This document shows positions 8,124-16,034 of a DNA stretch of 64,000 nucleotides, piece by piece. The translations under genes were made by a program, and so were the position numbers. The notes beneath the pieces are model-generated. The model saw nothing but the letters and a program-made list of their open reading frames with translations. It was not told the DNA's origin and did not search any database. This stretch comes from Flavobacteriales bacterium (GTDB taxonomy: Bacteria > Bacteroidota > Bacteroidia > Flavobacteriales_E > Vicingaceae): contig CAJPFH010000004.1 of NCBI GenBank assembly GCA_905339165.1, positions 1-64,000 on the forward strand, in the 5' to 3' direction. Numbering within the stretch: position 1 is the first letter of the stretch; each line of letters begins with the position of its first letter.

Positions 8124-9949
8124 CCCACCATGGTATAACCCTGAGGATATTTATATTTATTGCTGATTACCCTTTTGCCCACCGCAAAGGCAATCGTTAA
8201 TGCACCTACTCTTCCCACAAACATACTTAGGGTAATAATTATTTTACCCACTACACTTAATTCACTGGTTATACCCATCGAAAGACCTACGGTAGAATAA
8301 GACGAAACAACCTCAAAAAACAAGGCAAAAAAACCGTATCTCGGATTAAGAAGTATATTGGTTTCCGAGATACACAAAAGAAGAGTAGATACCAATATAC
8401 CCGAAATAAAAAACAATAACACCGCAAAAGCCCTTAAAATTAGCTCGTTTGAAATAGTACGCTTAAACAATGATACATTCTTATCATCGCGGATAGAAGA
8501 AATTACCGCAGCAAAAATTAATGCAAAAGTTGAAGTTTTAATCCCCCCCCCTGTTGAACCCGAAGAAGCTCCAATAAACATAAGAAAAACCATAATAAAT
8601 AAAGCCGGAGTACTTACATAAACCAAGTCTATGGTATTAAATCCGGCCGTACGGGTAGTTACCGATTGAAAAAAGGAATGAACCAAGGATTGGAAAAAGG
8701 TCTTATCGTAAAGTGTGTTGTTGGCTTCCAGTAAATAAAACAAAACTGTACCTGCTATAACTAATGCTACCGAAAAGTAAAAAGCGATTTTAGTACCAAA
8801 TTGCCATTGTTTCCAAGGGTTTCTAATTCTATCCAATATATTTCTGAAACTAAATAAATCAATTAAAGTAAGTATTCCCAAAGAACCAAAAAAAATAACC
8901 AAAGCGATTATTATTTGCAAAGCAGAATTATCTCGCACCGTAGTATTATACAAGCCATCGGTGAAAATAGAAAAGCCGGCATTATTAAAGGCCGAAACAG
9001 CATGAAAAACGGAATAAAAAACTTTGTCGCCAAAATTTTTAAACGGAACAGCATCCGACCACGAAAAATAAATAAGAACCGTTGCCATCAGCTCTATTGT
9101 AAATACCCATAGCAATACTCTGCCCAGCATTGATTTTGAACTGAACATAGAAGATTTATTTACAAAATTTTCTACAACCGAATGATGTTTTAATGTTACT
9201 CCCACTTTTGAAGCCAGTGCAATAAAAGACCCAAAAGAAATTATATTTATTCCGCCTACTACAATAAGCATCATAATTACAAATTGCCCCTTTGCGGTAA
9301 AAAAAGTAGCTGTATCAACTACAATTAATCCCGTTACACAGGTGGCGCTGGTTGAAGTAAACAGAGCATCTAAAAAATTCATAGAGCCGTGCATAGTCGT
9401 CATTTCTGGCATCATAAGCAATACGGCTCCTAAGAGGGAAATAAATATAAATGTAAAAATAAAAACAGCAGAAGGGTCAAGCTGAAATTTAGGCAGCACA
9501 TTGCTACGAACCACCACTTCGGTAAGAATTACCAACAAAAAATAAAACTGCACAAACAAGGCATAGTATCCAGAAATGTTTACCACACCAATTCGCTCAA
9601 ACAATGAAATAAGCAAAAGATTTCCTGTTAACGAATGGCTAATACCCTCTGCAATAAGTAAACCCATAATCAACGCTTCGAACCAGGTGCGTTTTATGAA
9701 ATTAAGAGGTTCAAAATCGTAAATAAACTGAATAAAATAATTAATGACATAAACTAAAAATCCGGCTTGTATGATATTAATTAATAGCTTCTTTGTTTCG
9801 GGGGTTTGAGGGTAACCATAATAGATAGCCAAAGTAATTATAGATACTATTGAAACGAAGAGTATAACCGCTTTTCTAATCCAATCTACTTTTTCTTTGC
9901 TATCGTAGATTGCTAGATTTACTTTTTCTCTAAACGACTGGAGTGTCAT
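8120..9949 (-). CDS. trkH: TrkH/KtrB-family potassium uptake channel subunit
   Basis: Integral membrane K+ translocating subunit. An N-terminal extension with extra hydrophobic helices (about 25-165) precedes the four M1-P-M2 repeats. Pore-loop signatures include TSTSATCVTGLIVVDT (first), FHAVSAFNNAGFSIF (second), TTRTAGFNTIDL and SSGSTGGGIKTSTF (third), and a last one near SSYSTVGLSMG. These systems need a cytoplasmic NAD-binding TrkA/KtrA subunit, which is not in the window. The ATG overlaps the end of rfaE1 by 20 bases. Gly467-469 of GSTGGGIK are encoded by an uninterrupted run of nine G's, unusual in this AT-rich genome. Confidence 0.93.
   Translation of the reverse strand: MTLQSFREKVNLAIYDSKEKVDWIRKAVILFVSIVSIITLAIYYGYPQTPETKKLLINIIQAGFLVYVINYFIQFIYDFEPLNFIKRTWFEALIMGLLIAEGISHSLTGNLLLISLFERIGVVNISGYYALFVQFYFLLVILTEVVVRSNVLPKFQLDPSAVFIFTFIFISLLGAVLLMMPEMTTMHGSMNFLDALFTSTSATCVTGLIVVDTATFFTAKGQFVIMMLIVVGGINIISFGSFIALASKVGVTLKHHSVVENFVNKSSMFSSKSMLGRVLLWVFTIELMATVLIYFSWSDAVPFKNFGDKVFYSVFHAVSAFNNAGFSIFTDGLYNTTVRDNSALQIIIALVIFFGSLGILTLIDLFSFRNILDRIRNPWKQWQFGTKIAFYFSVALVIAGTVLFYLLEANNTLYDKTFFQSLVHSFFQSVTTRTAGFNTIDLVYVSTPALFIMVFLMFIGASSGSTGGGIKTSTFALIFAAVISSIRDDKNVSLFKRTISNELILRAFAVLLFFISGILVSTLLLCISETNILLNPRYGFFALFFEVVSSYSTVGLSMGITSELSVVGKIIITLSMFVGRVGALTIAFAVGKRVISNKYKYPQGYTMVG
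8543..8551 (-). repeat. Poly-G9 tract inside trkH
   Basis: Nine consecutive C's on the plus strand (three GGG codons on the coding strand) encode Gly467-469 of TrkH. Homopolymeric G/C tracts of this length are prone to replication slippage, and a one-base change would remove the last quarter of the channel. Confidence 0.85.
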
Positions 9950-10949
9950 CGGTATTGTATATTAACCTTGAAGTTTCTTTAAATAATTCATCTTTATTTA
10001 CGGGCACAACTCCTGCTTTTTCACAAACCAAGCCTCCTGCAATGTTCGATAGTTCAGCCATAAAATCGGCCTTTACATTCATTGCCACACAAAGTGCCGC
10101 AACACTTATTACAGTATCTCCTGCACCCGATACATCGGCAATTTGCCTTGAATGTGCTTTGATATGCTTAAACGAGTTAGAAGTGTAAAGCAATACCCCG
10201 TTTTCCGAAAGAGTAAGCATAATGGTTTCTGCATTTAGCTTCTGATTTAATTCTTTTACGGCATGTTGAATAGCAGGTAGATCGTTTTTGGGAATATTTA
10301 CATTCATTCCTTCATTCAACTCTTTAAGGTTAGGCTTAAAAAGTGTTACCTTTTTATAGCTAAAAAAATTATTTTTCTTGGGGTCTACTACCACCGGAAT
10401 TTTATGATTGTTTGCTATTTCTACTACTTTCTGAATAAAGGATTCGCATAATAATCCTTTGTCGTAATCTTCGAAAATAATTACATCACATTGTTTTTTT
10501 TCTATTTTCACTTGAATATACTTCACTAAATCGTTTAATATATTTTGATTTACCGGCTCGCAACTTTCACTATCTACCCTAAGCATTTGATGGTTGCTGG
10601 CCACAATGCGTGTTTTAGTAGTGGTATTGCGTGTTTCGTCTTTGATTATTCCATCGGTATAAATGCCGGCTTTTTTTAAAGAAGCAAGTAAGAGGTTTCC
10701 CTCTTCATCATTCCCCAACACGGCACACATCGAAACTTGTGCACCGAGCGATTTTAAGTTGACGGCTACATTGGCTGCCCCACCCGGCCTGTTTTCTTTT
10801 TTTTGCACATTTACAACCGGCACAGGGGCTTCGGGCGAAATGCGGTAGGCGGTGCCTATAATGTACGAATCTAGCATTATATCGCCAATTACCATGGCTT
10901 TTACATTGGCAAATTGGGTAAACAATTGTGGTAATTCTTCTTTGTTCAA
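9930..10949 (-). CDS. rfaE1: D-glycero-beta-D-manno-heptose-7-phosphate kinase (RfaE1/HldA type)
   Basis: PfkB-family sugar kinase making heptose 1,7-bisphosphate for ADP-heptose and lipopolysaccharide core. The N-terminal PfkB signature is GGAANVAVNLKSLGA (56-70). The C-terminal signature DVSGAGDTV carries catalytic base Asp278. The N-terminal DIMLDSYIIGTAYRISPEAPVPV is typical of the RfaE first domain. At 339 residues it matches the kinase domain alone. The nucleotidyltransferase half of bifunctional HldE is absent, so adenylyltransfer must be encoded elsewhere. It sits 2 bases after the aminotransferase gene and overlaps trkH, suggesting one three-gene transcript. Other PfkB sugar kinases are the alternative. 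Confidence 0.85.
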   Translation of the reverse strand: MNKEELPQLFTQFANVKAMVIGDIMLDSYIIGTAYRISPEAPVPVVNVQKKENRPGGAANVAVNLKSLGAQVSMCAVLGNDEEGNLLLASLKKAGIYTDGIIKDETRNTTTKTRIVASNHQMLRVDSESCEPVNQNILNDLVKYIQVKIEKKQCDVIIFEDYDKGLLCESFIQKVVEIANNHKIPVVVDPKKNNFFSYKKVTLFKPNLKELNEGMNVNIPKNDLPAIQHAVKELNQKLNAETIMLTLSENGVLLYTSNSFKHIKAHSRQIADVSGAGDTVISVAALCVAMNVKADFMAELSNIAGGLVCEKAGVVPVNKDELFKETSRLIYNTDDTPVV

Positions 10950-10951
10950 GT

Positions 10952-12145
10952 TTATTCTAATTTTTCTAAAGCCACCTTCATTCGTGTCATAGCTGTTTTA
11001 AGCAGTTCGTTCGAAGTTGCATACGAAATTCGTATGCAATGGGTATCGCCAAAAGCTTCGCCTGTAACAATAGCTACATTGGCATCATTGAGCAAGTACA
11101 TAGCTAAGTCGAATGAATTATTAATTACGTAATTTTTATACTTTTTTCCGAAAAAATATTGTACATCGGGAAATACGTAAAACGCCCCCTGCGGTTTATT
11201 GAGCTTTAACCCTTTTATTTGCGAAAGCATATCTAGCACCAAATCTCTTCTTTCTAAAAAAGCATTTTTCATTGGTTCCGTAATAAGCGGATCGGCTAAA
11301 ATAGCAGCTTTTGCTGCTTTTTGAGAAATGCTGCATGTACCCGAAGTAAACTGTCCCTGAATTTTTGTGCAGGCATCAGCAAGCCACTTGGGTGCTCCTA
11401 TGTACCCAATTCTCCAGCCCGTCATAGCAAAACCTTTCGACACTCCGTTTACGGTAACCGTTCTGTTAAACATTCCTTTTATGGAAGCAAAACTGGTATG
11501 TTTTCCTGTAAAATTAATGTGTTCGTATATTTCATCAGAAACCACAATGATATTCGGAAATTCGGCAAACACATGAGCTAGGGCTTCCAGTTCATGTGCG
11601 TTATAGTATGATCCGCTAGGATTACAGGGAGAACTAAAGATAAAAAGTTTTGTATTCGGTGTAATAGCCGCCCTGAGTTGCTCCGGAGTAATTTTAAAAT
11701 CGTTATCTATAGAAGAGGGTATAGCGATGGGAGTACCTTCCGATAGCTTTATCATTTCGTAATAGCTAACCCAATAGGGGGCGGGCAACAACACCTCATC
11801 GCCTTTTCCAATCAGAGCAAGAATTACATTAATAATAGATTGTTTGGCTCCGGTAGATACCACTATTTCATCGGGTTTATATTCCAAATGGTTATCTCGT
11901 TTAAACTTGGTGCAAATAGCCTGCCTTAAGTCTAAAAAACCGGGTACGGGAGTATAATGTGTAAAATTATTACGAATGGCTTCAAAAGCGGCTTCTTTAA
12001 TAAACTCGGGAGTATCAAAATCAGGTTCCCCTATGCTTAAGCTTATTACATCTATTCCCTGTTCCTGCAGTTCTCTGCTTTTGCGAGCCATAGCGAGTGT
12101 TTGCGACTCTACTAGGTTCTCCATGCGTTTGGCTAAGCTGTGCAT
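10952..12145 (-). CDS. Class I PLP-dependent aminotransferase (aspartate aminotransferase-like)
   Basis: Fold-type I aminotransferase of subgroup I-beta/gamma, probably transferring the amino group of aspartate to 2-oxoglutarate. Motifs are SLSIGEPDFDTP near the N-terminus, SSPCNPSG and SDEIYEHI for cofactor binding, PLP-Lys237 in NGVSKGFAMTGWRIGY, and the C-terminal substrate Arg in CIRISYA. Length (397) is normal. It is the first gene of the minus-strand set with rfaE1 and trkH. Aspartate specificity is inferred from overall similarity; prephenate or other amino-acid aminotransferases of the same subgroup are possible. Confidence 0.88.
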   Translation of the reverse strand: MHSLAKRMENLVESQTLAMARKSRELQEQGIDVISLSIGEPDFDTPEFIKEAAFEAIRNNFTHYTPVPGFLDLRQAICTKFKRDNHLEYKPDEIVVSTGAKQSIINVILALIGKGDEVLLPAPYWVSYYEMIKLSEGTPIAIPSSIDNDFKITPEQLRAAITPNTKLFIFSSPCNPSGSYYNAHELEALAHVFAEFPNIIVVSDEIYEHINFTGKHTSFASIKGMFNRTVTVNGVSKGFAMTGWRIGYIGAPKWLADACTKIQGQFTSGTCSISQKAAKAAILADPLITEPMKNAFLERRDLVLDMLSQIKGLKLNKPQGAFYVFPDVQYFFGKKYKNYVINNSFDLAMYLLNDANVAIVTGEAFGDTHCIRISYATSNELLKTAMTRMKVALEKLE

Positions 12146-12159
12146 TTTATACTGGTAGT

Positions 12160-12193
12160 TTTGTATAGTTTAAGGCAAATCTAAATAATTTTG
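12160..12193 (+). promoter_or_regulatory. Promoter of the 12.2-kb membrane protein gene
   Basis: TTTG at 12160-12163 and a perfect -7 TAATTTTG at 12186-12193, 22 bases apart. The ATG follows 37 bases later. Confidence 0.65.
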
Positions 12194-12216
12194 TACATTG
12201 CCCGTTAAATAGATTA

Positions 12217-12224
12217 CAAACTTA
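12217..12224 (-). promoter_or_regulatory. Possible -7 element for the aminotransferase operon
   Basis: The minus strand reads TAAGTTTG, a perfect TAnnTTTG, about 70 bases before the aminotransferase ATG. It would leave a leader of about 65 bases. No clear -33 element was found. Confidence 0.4.
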
Positions 12225-12229
12225 CAACC

Positions 12230-12751
12230 ATGAATGAGTTTTTAGAGATTTTAAAATACGTTTTACCTTCTACAGTAGTATTTGCCGCAACTTTTCTTGT
12301 ATTAAAAAAATTTTTAGATAATGAATACCGGAAATTAATGGTAGAAATTAAAAAAAATAGTCAGCAAACTATTTTACCTATCCGTTTGCAGGCATACGAA
12401 CGTGTAGTACTATTGCTAGAACGCACTACATTGCAAAGTTTAGTAATGCGTACTTACCAACCCGGCATGAGTGCCCGCCTTTTACAAAGTGAAATGGTAA
12501 AAGCTATTCGGCAGGAGTACGACCATAATGTTACCCAGCAATTATATATTTCGATAAATGCTTGGAATACCGTAAAAGCTGTGAAAGAAGAATTAATTAA
12601 ACTCATAAATAATGTGGCCATTAAAATAGGCTCCGAAGCCGATGGAATGGAGTTAAGTAAACAACTATTAAATATTATCTCTCAATCGGAAAATAATCCA
12701 TCGGAAATGGCCATTACCCTGCTTAAAAAAGAGATTAAGCATCTTTTTTAA
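12230..12751 (+). CDS. Membrane-anchored protein of unknown function (DUF7935-like)
   Basis: A 173-residue protein with one N-terminal membrane helix (about 9-27, VLPSTVVFAATFLVLKKF) followed by a soluble, mostly alpha-helical domain beginning IKKNSQQTILPIRLQAYERVVLLLERT. I recognise the pattern as a conserved Bacteroidota family and tentatively match it to DUF7935; no biochemical role is known to me. It has its own promoter and no operon partner, as the next gene has another promoter. Function is not assigned. Confidence 0.8.
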   Translation: MNEFLEILKYVLPSTVVFAATFLVLKKFLDNEYRKLMVEIKKNSQQTILPIRLQAYERVVLLLERTTLQSLVMRTYQPGMSARLLQSEMVKAIRQEYDHNVTQQLYISINAWNTVKAVKEELIKLINNVAIKIGSEADGMELSKQLLNIISQSENNPSEMAITLLKKEIKHLF

Positions 12752-12824
12752 AACTACAGTATTTCTATTCATCACAAAACACAATCTATCTCATAAGTTC
12801 TATGCCTTTGGCATGGTATTTACG

Positions 12825-12832
12825 TATATTTG
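12825..12832 (+). promoter_or_regulatory. -7 element of the ArsS-type operon promoter
   Basis: TATATTTG is a perfect TAnnTTTG, 17 bases before the ATG at 12850. It lies inside the longer frame that starts at 12802 and therefore argues for the shorter protein. Confidence 0.65.
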
Positions 12833-12849
12833 TAACTTACAAAGCCCTT

Positions 12850-13551
12850 ATGGTAAACAAGCTACTCTATCTTGTCTTTTTTTGTATCCCTTTTATTTCG
12901 GAGGCAAAAGTTTCTCATGAAATATGGAACCAACTTTTAAAGAAACATGTATCAGAGAAAGGCAATGTAAACTATCAGGGATTTAAAACGGATAGAGAGC
13001 TGCTTGATAAGTACCTTTTTCAACTTGCGAAAAAAGCCCCCGATCAAACGTATTCATTAAACGAAGAGTTAGCCTATTGGATTAACGCTTATAATGCCTT
13101 TACCATACAGCTGGTGTTAAAATATTACCCTATGGCAAGCATTACCAATATTGATAAACCTTGGGATATTCCTTTCATAAAAATAGAAAACAAAACCTAC
13201 ACACTAAACGAAATAGAACATCAGATAATTCGAAAAAAATTTAACGAGCCACGTATTCATTTTGCATTGGTATGTGCTGCTACCTCTTGCCCTAAACTAC
13301 GAAACGAAGCCTACGAAGCCGAAAAAATAGAAATACAACTCCTCTCCCAAACAACAGATTTTATAAACGATACCACAAAAAATACTCTTAACAAAAACAA
13401 AACTATTCTTTCTGAACTATTCAGTTGGTATAAGGAAGACTTTACTAAAAAAGGCACACTGGCAGATTTCATTAATCAATATTCAAAAATAAAAATAGAG
13501 CCTAAAACAAAAATTTCTTTTTCACAGTATAACTGGAAACTAAACGAGTAA
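12850..13551 (+). CDS. DUF547 domain protein, exported
   Basis: A 233-residue protein starting at ATG 12850, which gives a clean signal peptide (MVNKLLYLVFFCIPFISEA). The 12802 start would put 16 odd residues ahead of it and span the promoter. The mature part matches DUF547: ELAYWINAYNAFTIQLVLKYYP, the FALVCAATSCPKLRNEAY segment and a C-terminal LSELFSWYKEDF. The family has no established reaction. It is the first gene of the operon that continues with the AhpD-like and ArsS-like genes, 3 bases before the next. DUF547 genes are often beside this type of radical SAM cluster, so a role in the same pathway is inferred. Confidence 0.86.
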   Translation: MVNKLLYLVFFCIPFISEAKVSHEIWNQLLKKHVSEKGNVNYQGFKTDRELLDKYLFQLAKKAPDQTYSLNEELAYWINAYNAFTIQLVLKYYPMASITNIDKPWDIPFIKIENKTYTLNEIEHQIIRKKFNEPRIHFALVCAATSCPKLRNEAYEAEKIEIQLLSQTTDFINDTTKNTLNKNKTILSELFSWYKEDFTKKGTLADFINQYSKIKIEPKTKISFSQYNWKLNE

Positions 13552-13554
13552 AAC

Positions 13555-13890
13555 ATGGAAAAAACATACTACCATCCAGATGACTTAAAAAAATTCGGAA
13601 ATATCAGCGAATTTGAACCCAAACTTGCCGAAAAATTTTTTGATTACTACCGCCATGTGTTTAAGGATGGGGCCTTGAGCGAAAAAGAAAAAGCCCTTAT
13701 TGCATTAGCCGTTGCCCATGCCGTTCAATGCCCCTACTGTATTGATGCATATACACAAGAAAGTGTAACCAAAGGATTTAGCGAGGCACAATTAATGGAA
13801 GCTGTGCATGTAGCCGCTGCTATAAGAGGCGGAGCCAGTTTGGTACACGGAGTACAAATGATGAATAAAGCGAAAAAAATAATGATGTAA
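13555..13890 (+). CDS. Carboxymuconolactone decarboxylase/AhpD-like protein (arsenosugar-cluster type)
   Basis: Small (111 aa) all-helical AhpD-fold protein with redox pair Cys59-x-x-Cys62 (HAVQCPYCIDAYTQ) and nearby His55, the signature of AhpD-type thiol peroxidase relatives. The N-terminus (YYHPDDLKKFGNISEFEPKL) and location directly before an ArsS-type gene fit the subfamily annotated as arsenosugar biosynthesis-associated peroxidase-like. Its stop overlaps the ArsS start by one base. The likely role is thiol redox support for the pathway; peroxidase activity is not shown by sequence. Confidence 0.88.
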   Translation: MEKTYYHPDDLKKFGNISEFEPKLAEKFFDYYRHVFKDGALSEKEKALIALAVAHAVQCPYCIDAYTQESVTKGFSEAQLMEAVHVAAAIRGGASLVHGVQMMNKAKKIMM

Positions 13891-14936
13891 TGAACGCATC
13901 AGAAAAGGCATTACAGCAAACTGAAGCTATTTCTAGCCTTTCAGATTATGTTTTACTAGAAATTCAAAATAAAAAGATTCCCTCTTTTTTTGAGGTACTG
14001 AAAAAAAATGGCAACCCTCCTCCTATATCAACCCATATTGATGTTTTTCAGGTAAATTTAGGTTATCTGTGCAATCAAACCTGCAAACATTGCCATGTAG
14101 AGGCAGGTCCTTCTCGTAAAGAAATTATGAGTAAAGAAACCATGCAGGTTTGCTTGGACATTATAAAAGAAAACGCCTTTCGCTGTGTTGATATTACAGG
14201 TGGAGCACCTGAAATGAATCCCCACTTTAGATGGTTTGTAGAAGAAATAAGAAAAACCAAAATAAAAGAACTAATAGTACGCTGCAATCTTACCATCATA
14301 CTAGCGAATGCTAATTACCATGATTTACCAGAATTCTTTAAAAACAATTCTGTTCACATTGTGAGCTCACTGCCTTTTTATAACGCACTGCGCACCGACC
14401 GACAAAGAGGAAACGGAGTTTTTGAAAAATCCATTCAGGCACTGCAAATGCTTAACAAAATAGGGTATGGAATAGAAAAGCATTTAATATTGGATTTGGT
14501 GTATAACCCAAACGGAGCCTTTCTGTCGGCCAATCAAAAAAAACTTGAGGAAGAATACAAAACAGAATTGTTTAAAACCTACAATATCTCTTTCCATCAT
14601 CTCATTGCCATTCACAATATGCCCATCAACCGATTTCTTGAATATCTTATAAACTCCGGAAATTACGAAGATTACATGAGTATGCTTGTTTCATCTTATA
14701 ATCCGGAAACATTAAACGGACTTATGTGCAAAAACACAATTTCTGTAGCATGGAATGGTAATTTGTACGACTGCGATTTTAATCAAATGTTGCAATTACC
14801 ACTAACCGTAGCAGGCCAAACCCTCTTCAATTTCAACATTAACCATTTGAAACATCGCCAAATTGCCACCGGAAAACATTGCTTCGGATGTACTGCCGGT
14901 TCTGGTTCAAGTTGCCAAGGTAGCCTAACCGAATGA
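13890..14936 (+). CDS. arsS: ArsS-type radical SAM/Cys-rich protein
   Basis: Radical SAM enzyme with cluster Cys61-x3-Cys65-x2-Cys68 (CNQTCKHC), the GGAPEMN segment and a Cys-rich C-terminus (LMCKNTISVAWNGNLYDCDFN; CFGCTAGSGSSCQG). This is the hallmark of the rSAM/selenodomain family, whose member ArsS makes the 5-deoxyadenosyl-arsenic bond in arsenosugars. In many relatives one C-terminal cysteine is selenocysteine; here all positions are ordinary Cys codons. It overlaps the AhpD-like gene by 1 base and the rhodanese gene by 4. No arsM, which should provide dimethylarsenite, is in the operon, so the arsenic link is inherited from family naming. Confidence 0.85.
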   Translation: MNASEKALQQTEAISSLSDYVLLEIQNKKIPSFFEVLKKNGNPPPISTHIDVFQVNLGYLCNQTCKHCHVEAGPSRKEIMSKETMQVCLDIIKENAFRCVDITGGAPEMNPHFRWFVEEIRKTKIKELIVRCNLTIILANANYHDLPEFFKNNSVHIVSSLPFYNALRTDRQRGNGVFEKSIQALQMLNKIGYGIEKHLILDLVYNPNGAFLSANQKKLEEEYKTELFKTYNISFHHLIAIHNMPINRFLEYLINSGNYEDYMSMLVSSYNPETLNGLMCKNTISVAWNGNLYDCDFNQMLQLPLTVAGQTLFNFNINHLKHRQIATGKHCFGCTAGSGSSCQGSLTE

Positions 14937-15433
14937 ACTATTTTTTATACATATTTTTTGCAATAACGGTACTGCCCACAACAACCTTTTCACAAGAGTA
15001 TAAGAACTTTACCGATATGGCCAACCGGGTAGTAAGCCATACTATTCCACTAATAAAGCCGGAAAAAGTAAAAGACAAAACAAGCCAAATTTATTTTTTA
15101 GATGCCCGTGAAAAAAAGGAATTTTTTATTTCTCACATAGAAAATGCACAATGTATTGGATATGATTTCCCCGATTTTTCGGCCCTCAATAAAATACCTA
15201 CCAATGCCATTATTGTAGTGTACTGCTCGGTTGGATACCGCAGCGAAAAAATGGCCGAAAAAATAAAAGCCATGGGTTATAAAAATGTATTTAATCTTTA
15301 TGGAGGAATATTTCATTGGGCTAATTTGAATTTCCCCCTTGTAGATGCCAAAAATAAACCCACCGTTAAGGTGCATGGTTATTCACAAAACTGGGGAAAA
15401 TGGCTGCTTACCAAAAATGCAGTATATGAATAA
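14933..15433 (+). CDS. Exported rhodanese-like protein
   Basis: 166-residue single-domain rhodanese with a signal peptide (1-20, ending TTTFSQ). The domain runs about 45-150 with the LDAREKKEF and HIENAQCIGYDF motifs and active-site Cys98 in VVYCSVGYRSEKM. The CH2A/CH2B-type YLYGGIFHW equivalent is LYGGIFHW. It probably handles sulfur, or arsenic or selenium, as a Cys-bound persulfide-type group in the periplasm. It lies within the overlapping operon after ArsS; its stop overlaps the next start (ATGAATAA). The substrate is unknown. Confidence 0.87.
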   Translation: MNYFLYIFFAITVLPTTTFSQEYKNFTDMANRVVSHTIPLIKPEKVKDKTSQIYFLDAREKKEFFISHIENAQCIGYDFPDFSALNKIPTNAIIVVYCSVGYRSEKMAEKIKAMGYKNVFNLYGGIFHWANLNFPLVDAKNKPTVKVHGYSQNWGKWLLTKNAVYE

Positions 15434-16022
15434 TCAAAACCTACTCATTGTTTTTGCAAAAAACCTTGAGATTAGTAGCGTTAAAACACGAATAGCAAAA
15501 ACCACCGGAAATGAGGTTGCTCTTAAAATATATAATTCGCTGCTTCGGCACACCCTTGAACAATGCAAACCTCTTAGAAATTGTACATTACATATATACT
15601 ACACAAATCATACAACCCATACTAGTGAAAGTGATTTTATGAAGAAGAAAATGGTACAACAAGGTAATTCGCTGGGCGAACGCATGAAAAATGCATTTGA
15701 AAAATCGTTTCAGCATGGATTTAAAAAAATTGTACTTATAGGAAGCGATTGCCCTGAAATAAAAACACAACATATAGAAAAAGCATTTCATTTTTTAGCA
15801 ACATACCCAACCGTTATAGGCCCGGCTACCGATGGAGGATATTATCTTTTAGGCTTAAACACATTTTACCCGGAACTCTTTACCAATATGCCCTGGAGCA
15901 CTCATTCTCTTACACAAAAAACAAAACAACTTCTTGAAGAAAAAAAAATACCTTTTTTTCTGTTGGAAGAATTAAGCGATGTGGACACCGAAGAAGATGC
16001 AAAACGTTTTAATCTATTGTAA
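15426..16022 (+). CDS. DUF2064/TIGR04282-type glycosyltransferase of ArsS clusters
   Basis: 198-residue nucleotide-diphospho-sugar transferase-like protein. The start is ATG 15426, overlapping the rhodanese stop by 8 bases; the longer frame from 15345 would run 89 bases into the rhodanese gene. Motifs are LLIVFAKNLEISSVKTRIAK (nucleotide-binding, as in IVFAKxPxxGxVKTRL), QQGNSLGERM, VLIGSDCPEI and GPATDGGYYLLGL, ending with LSDVDTEEDA. This matches the glycosyltransferase paired with rSAM/selenodomain proteins. The expected role is adding or activating a sugar in the same pathway. Confidence 0.88.
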   Translation: MNNQNLLIVFAKNLEISSVKTRIAKTTGNEVALKIYNSLLRHTLEQCKPLRNCTLHIYYTNHTTHTSESDFMKKKMVQQGNSLGERMKNAFEKSFQHGFKKIVLIGSDCPEIKTQHIEKAFHFLATYPTVIGPATDGGYYLLGLNTFYPELFTNMPWSTHSLTQKTKQLLEEKKIPFFLLEELSDVDTEEDAKRFNLL

Positions 16023-16034
16023 ATTTGTTTCCAG

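Noticed and set aside
14870-14936. Possible selenocysteine site in the ArsS C-terminus
   Set aside because: All relevant positions are ordinary Cys codons (tgc, tgt), and the only TGA is the normal stop overlapping the next start.
15345-15425. Upstream extension of the DUF2064 transferase
   Set aside because: Runs through the rhodanese gene and adds residues before the conserved nucleotide-binding start.
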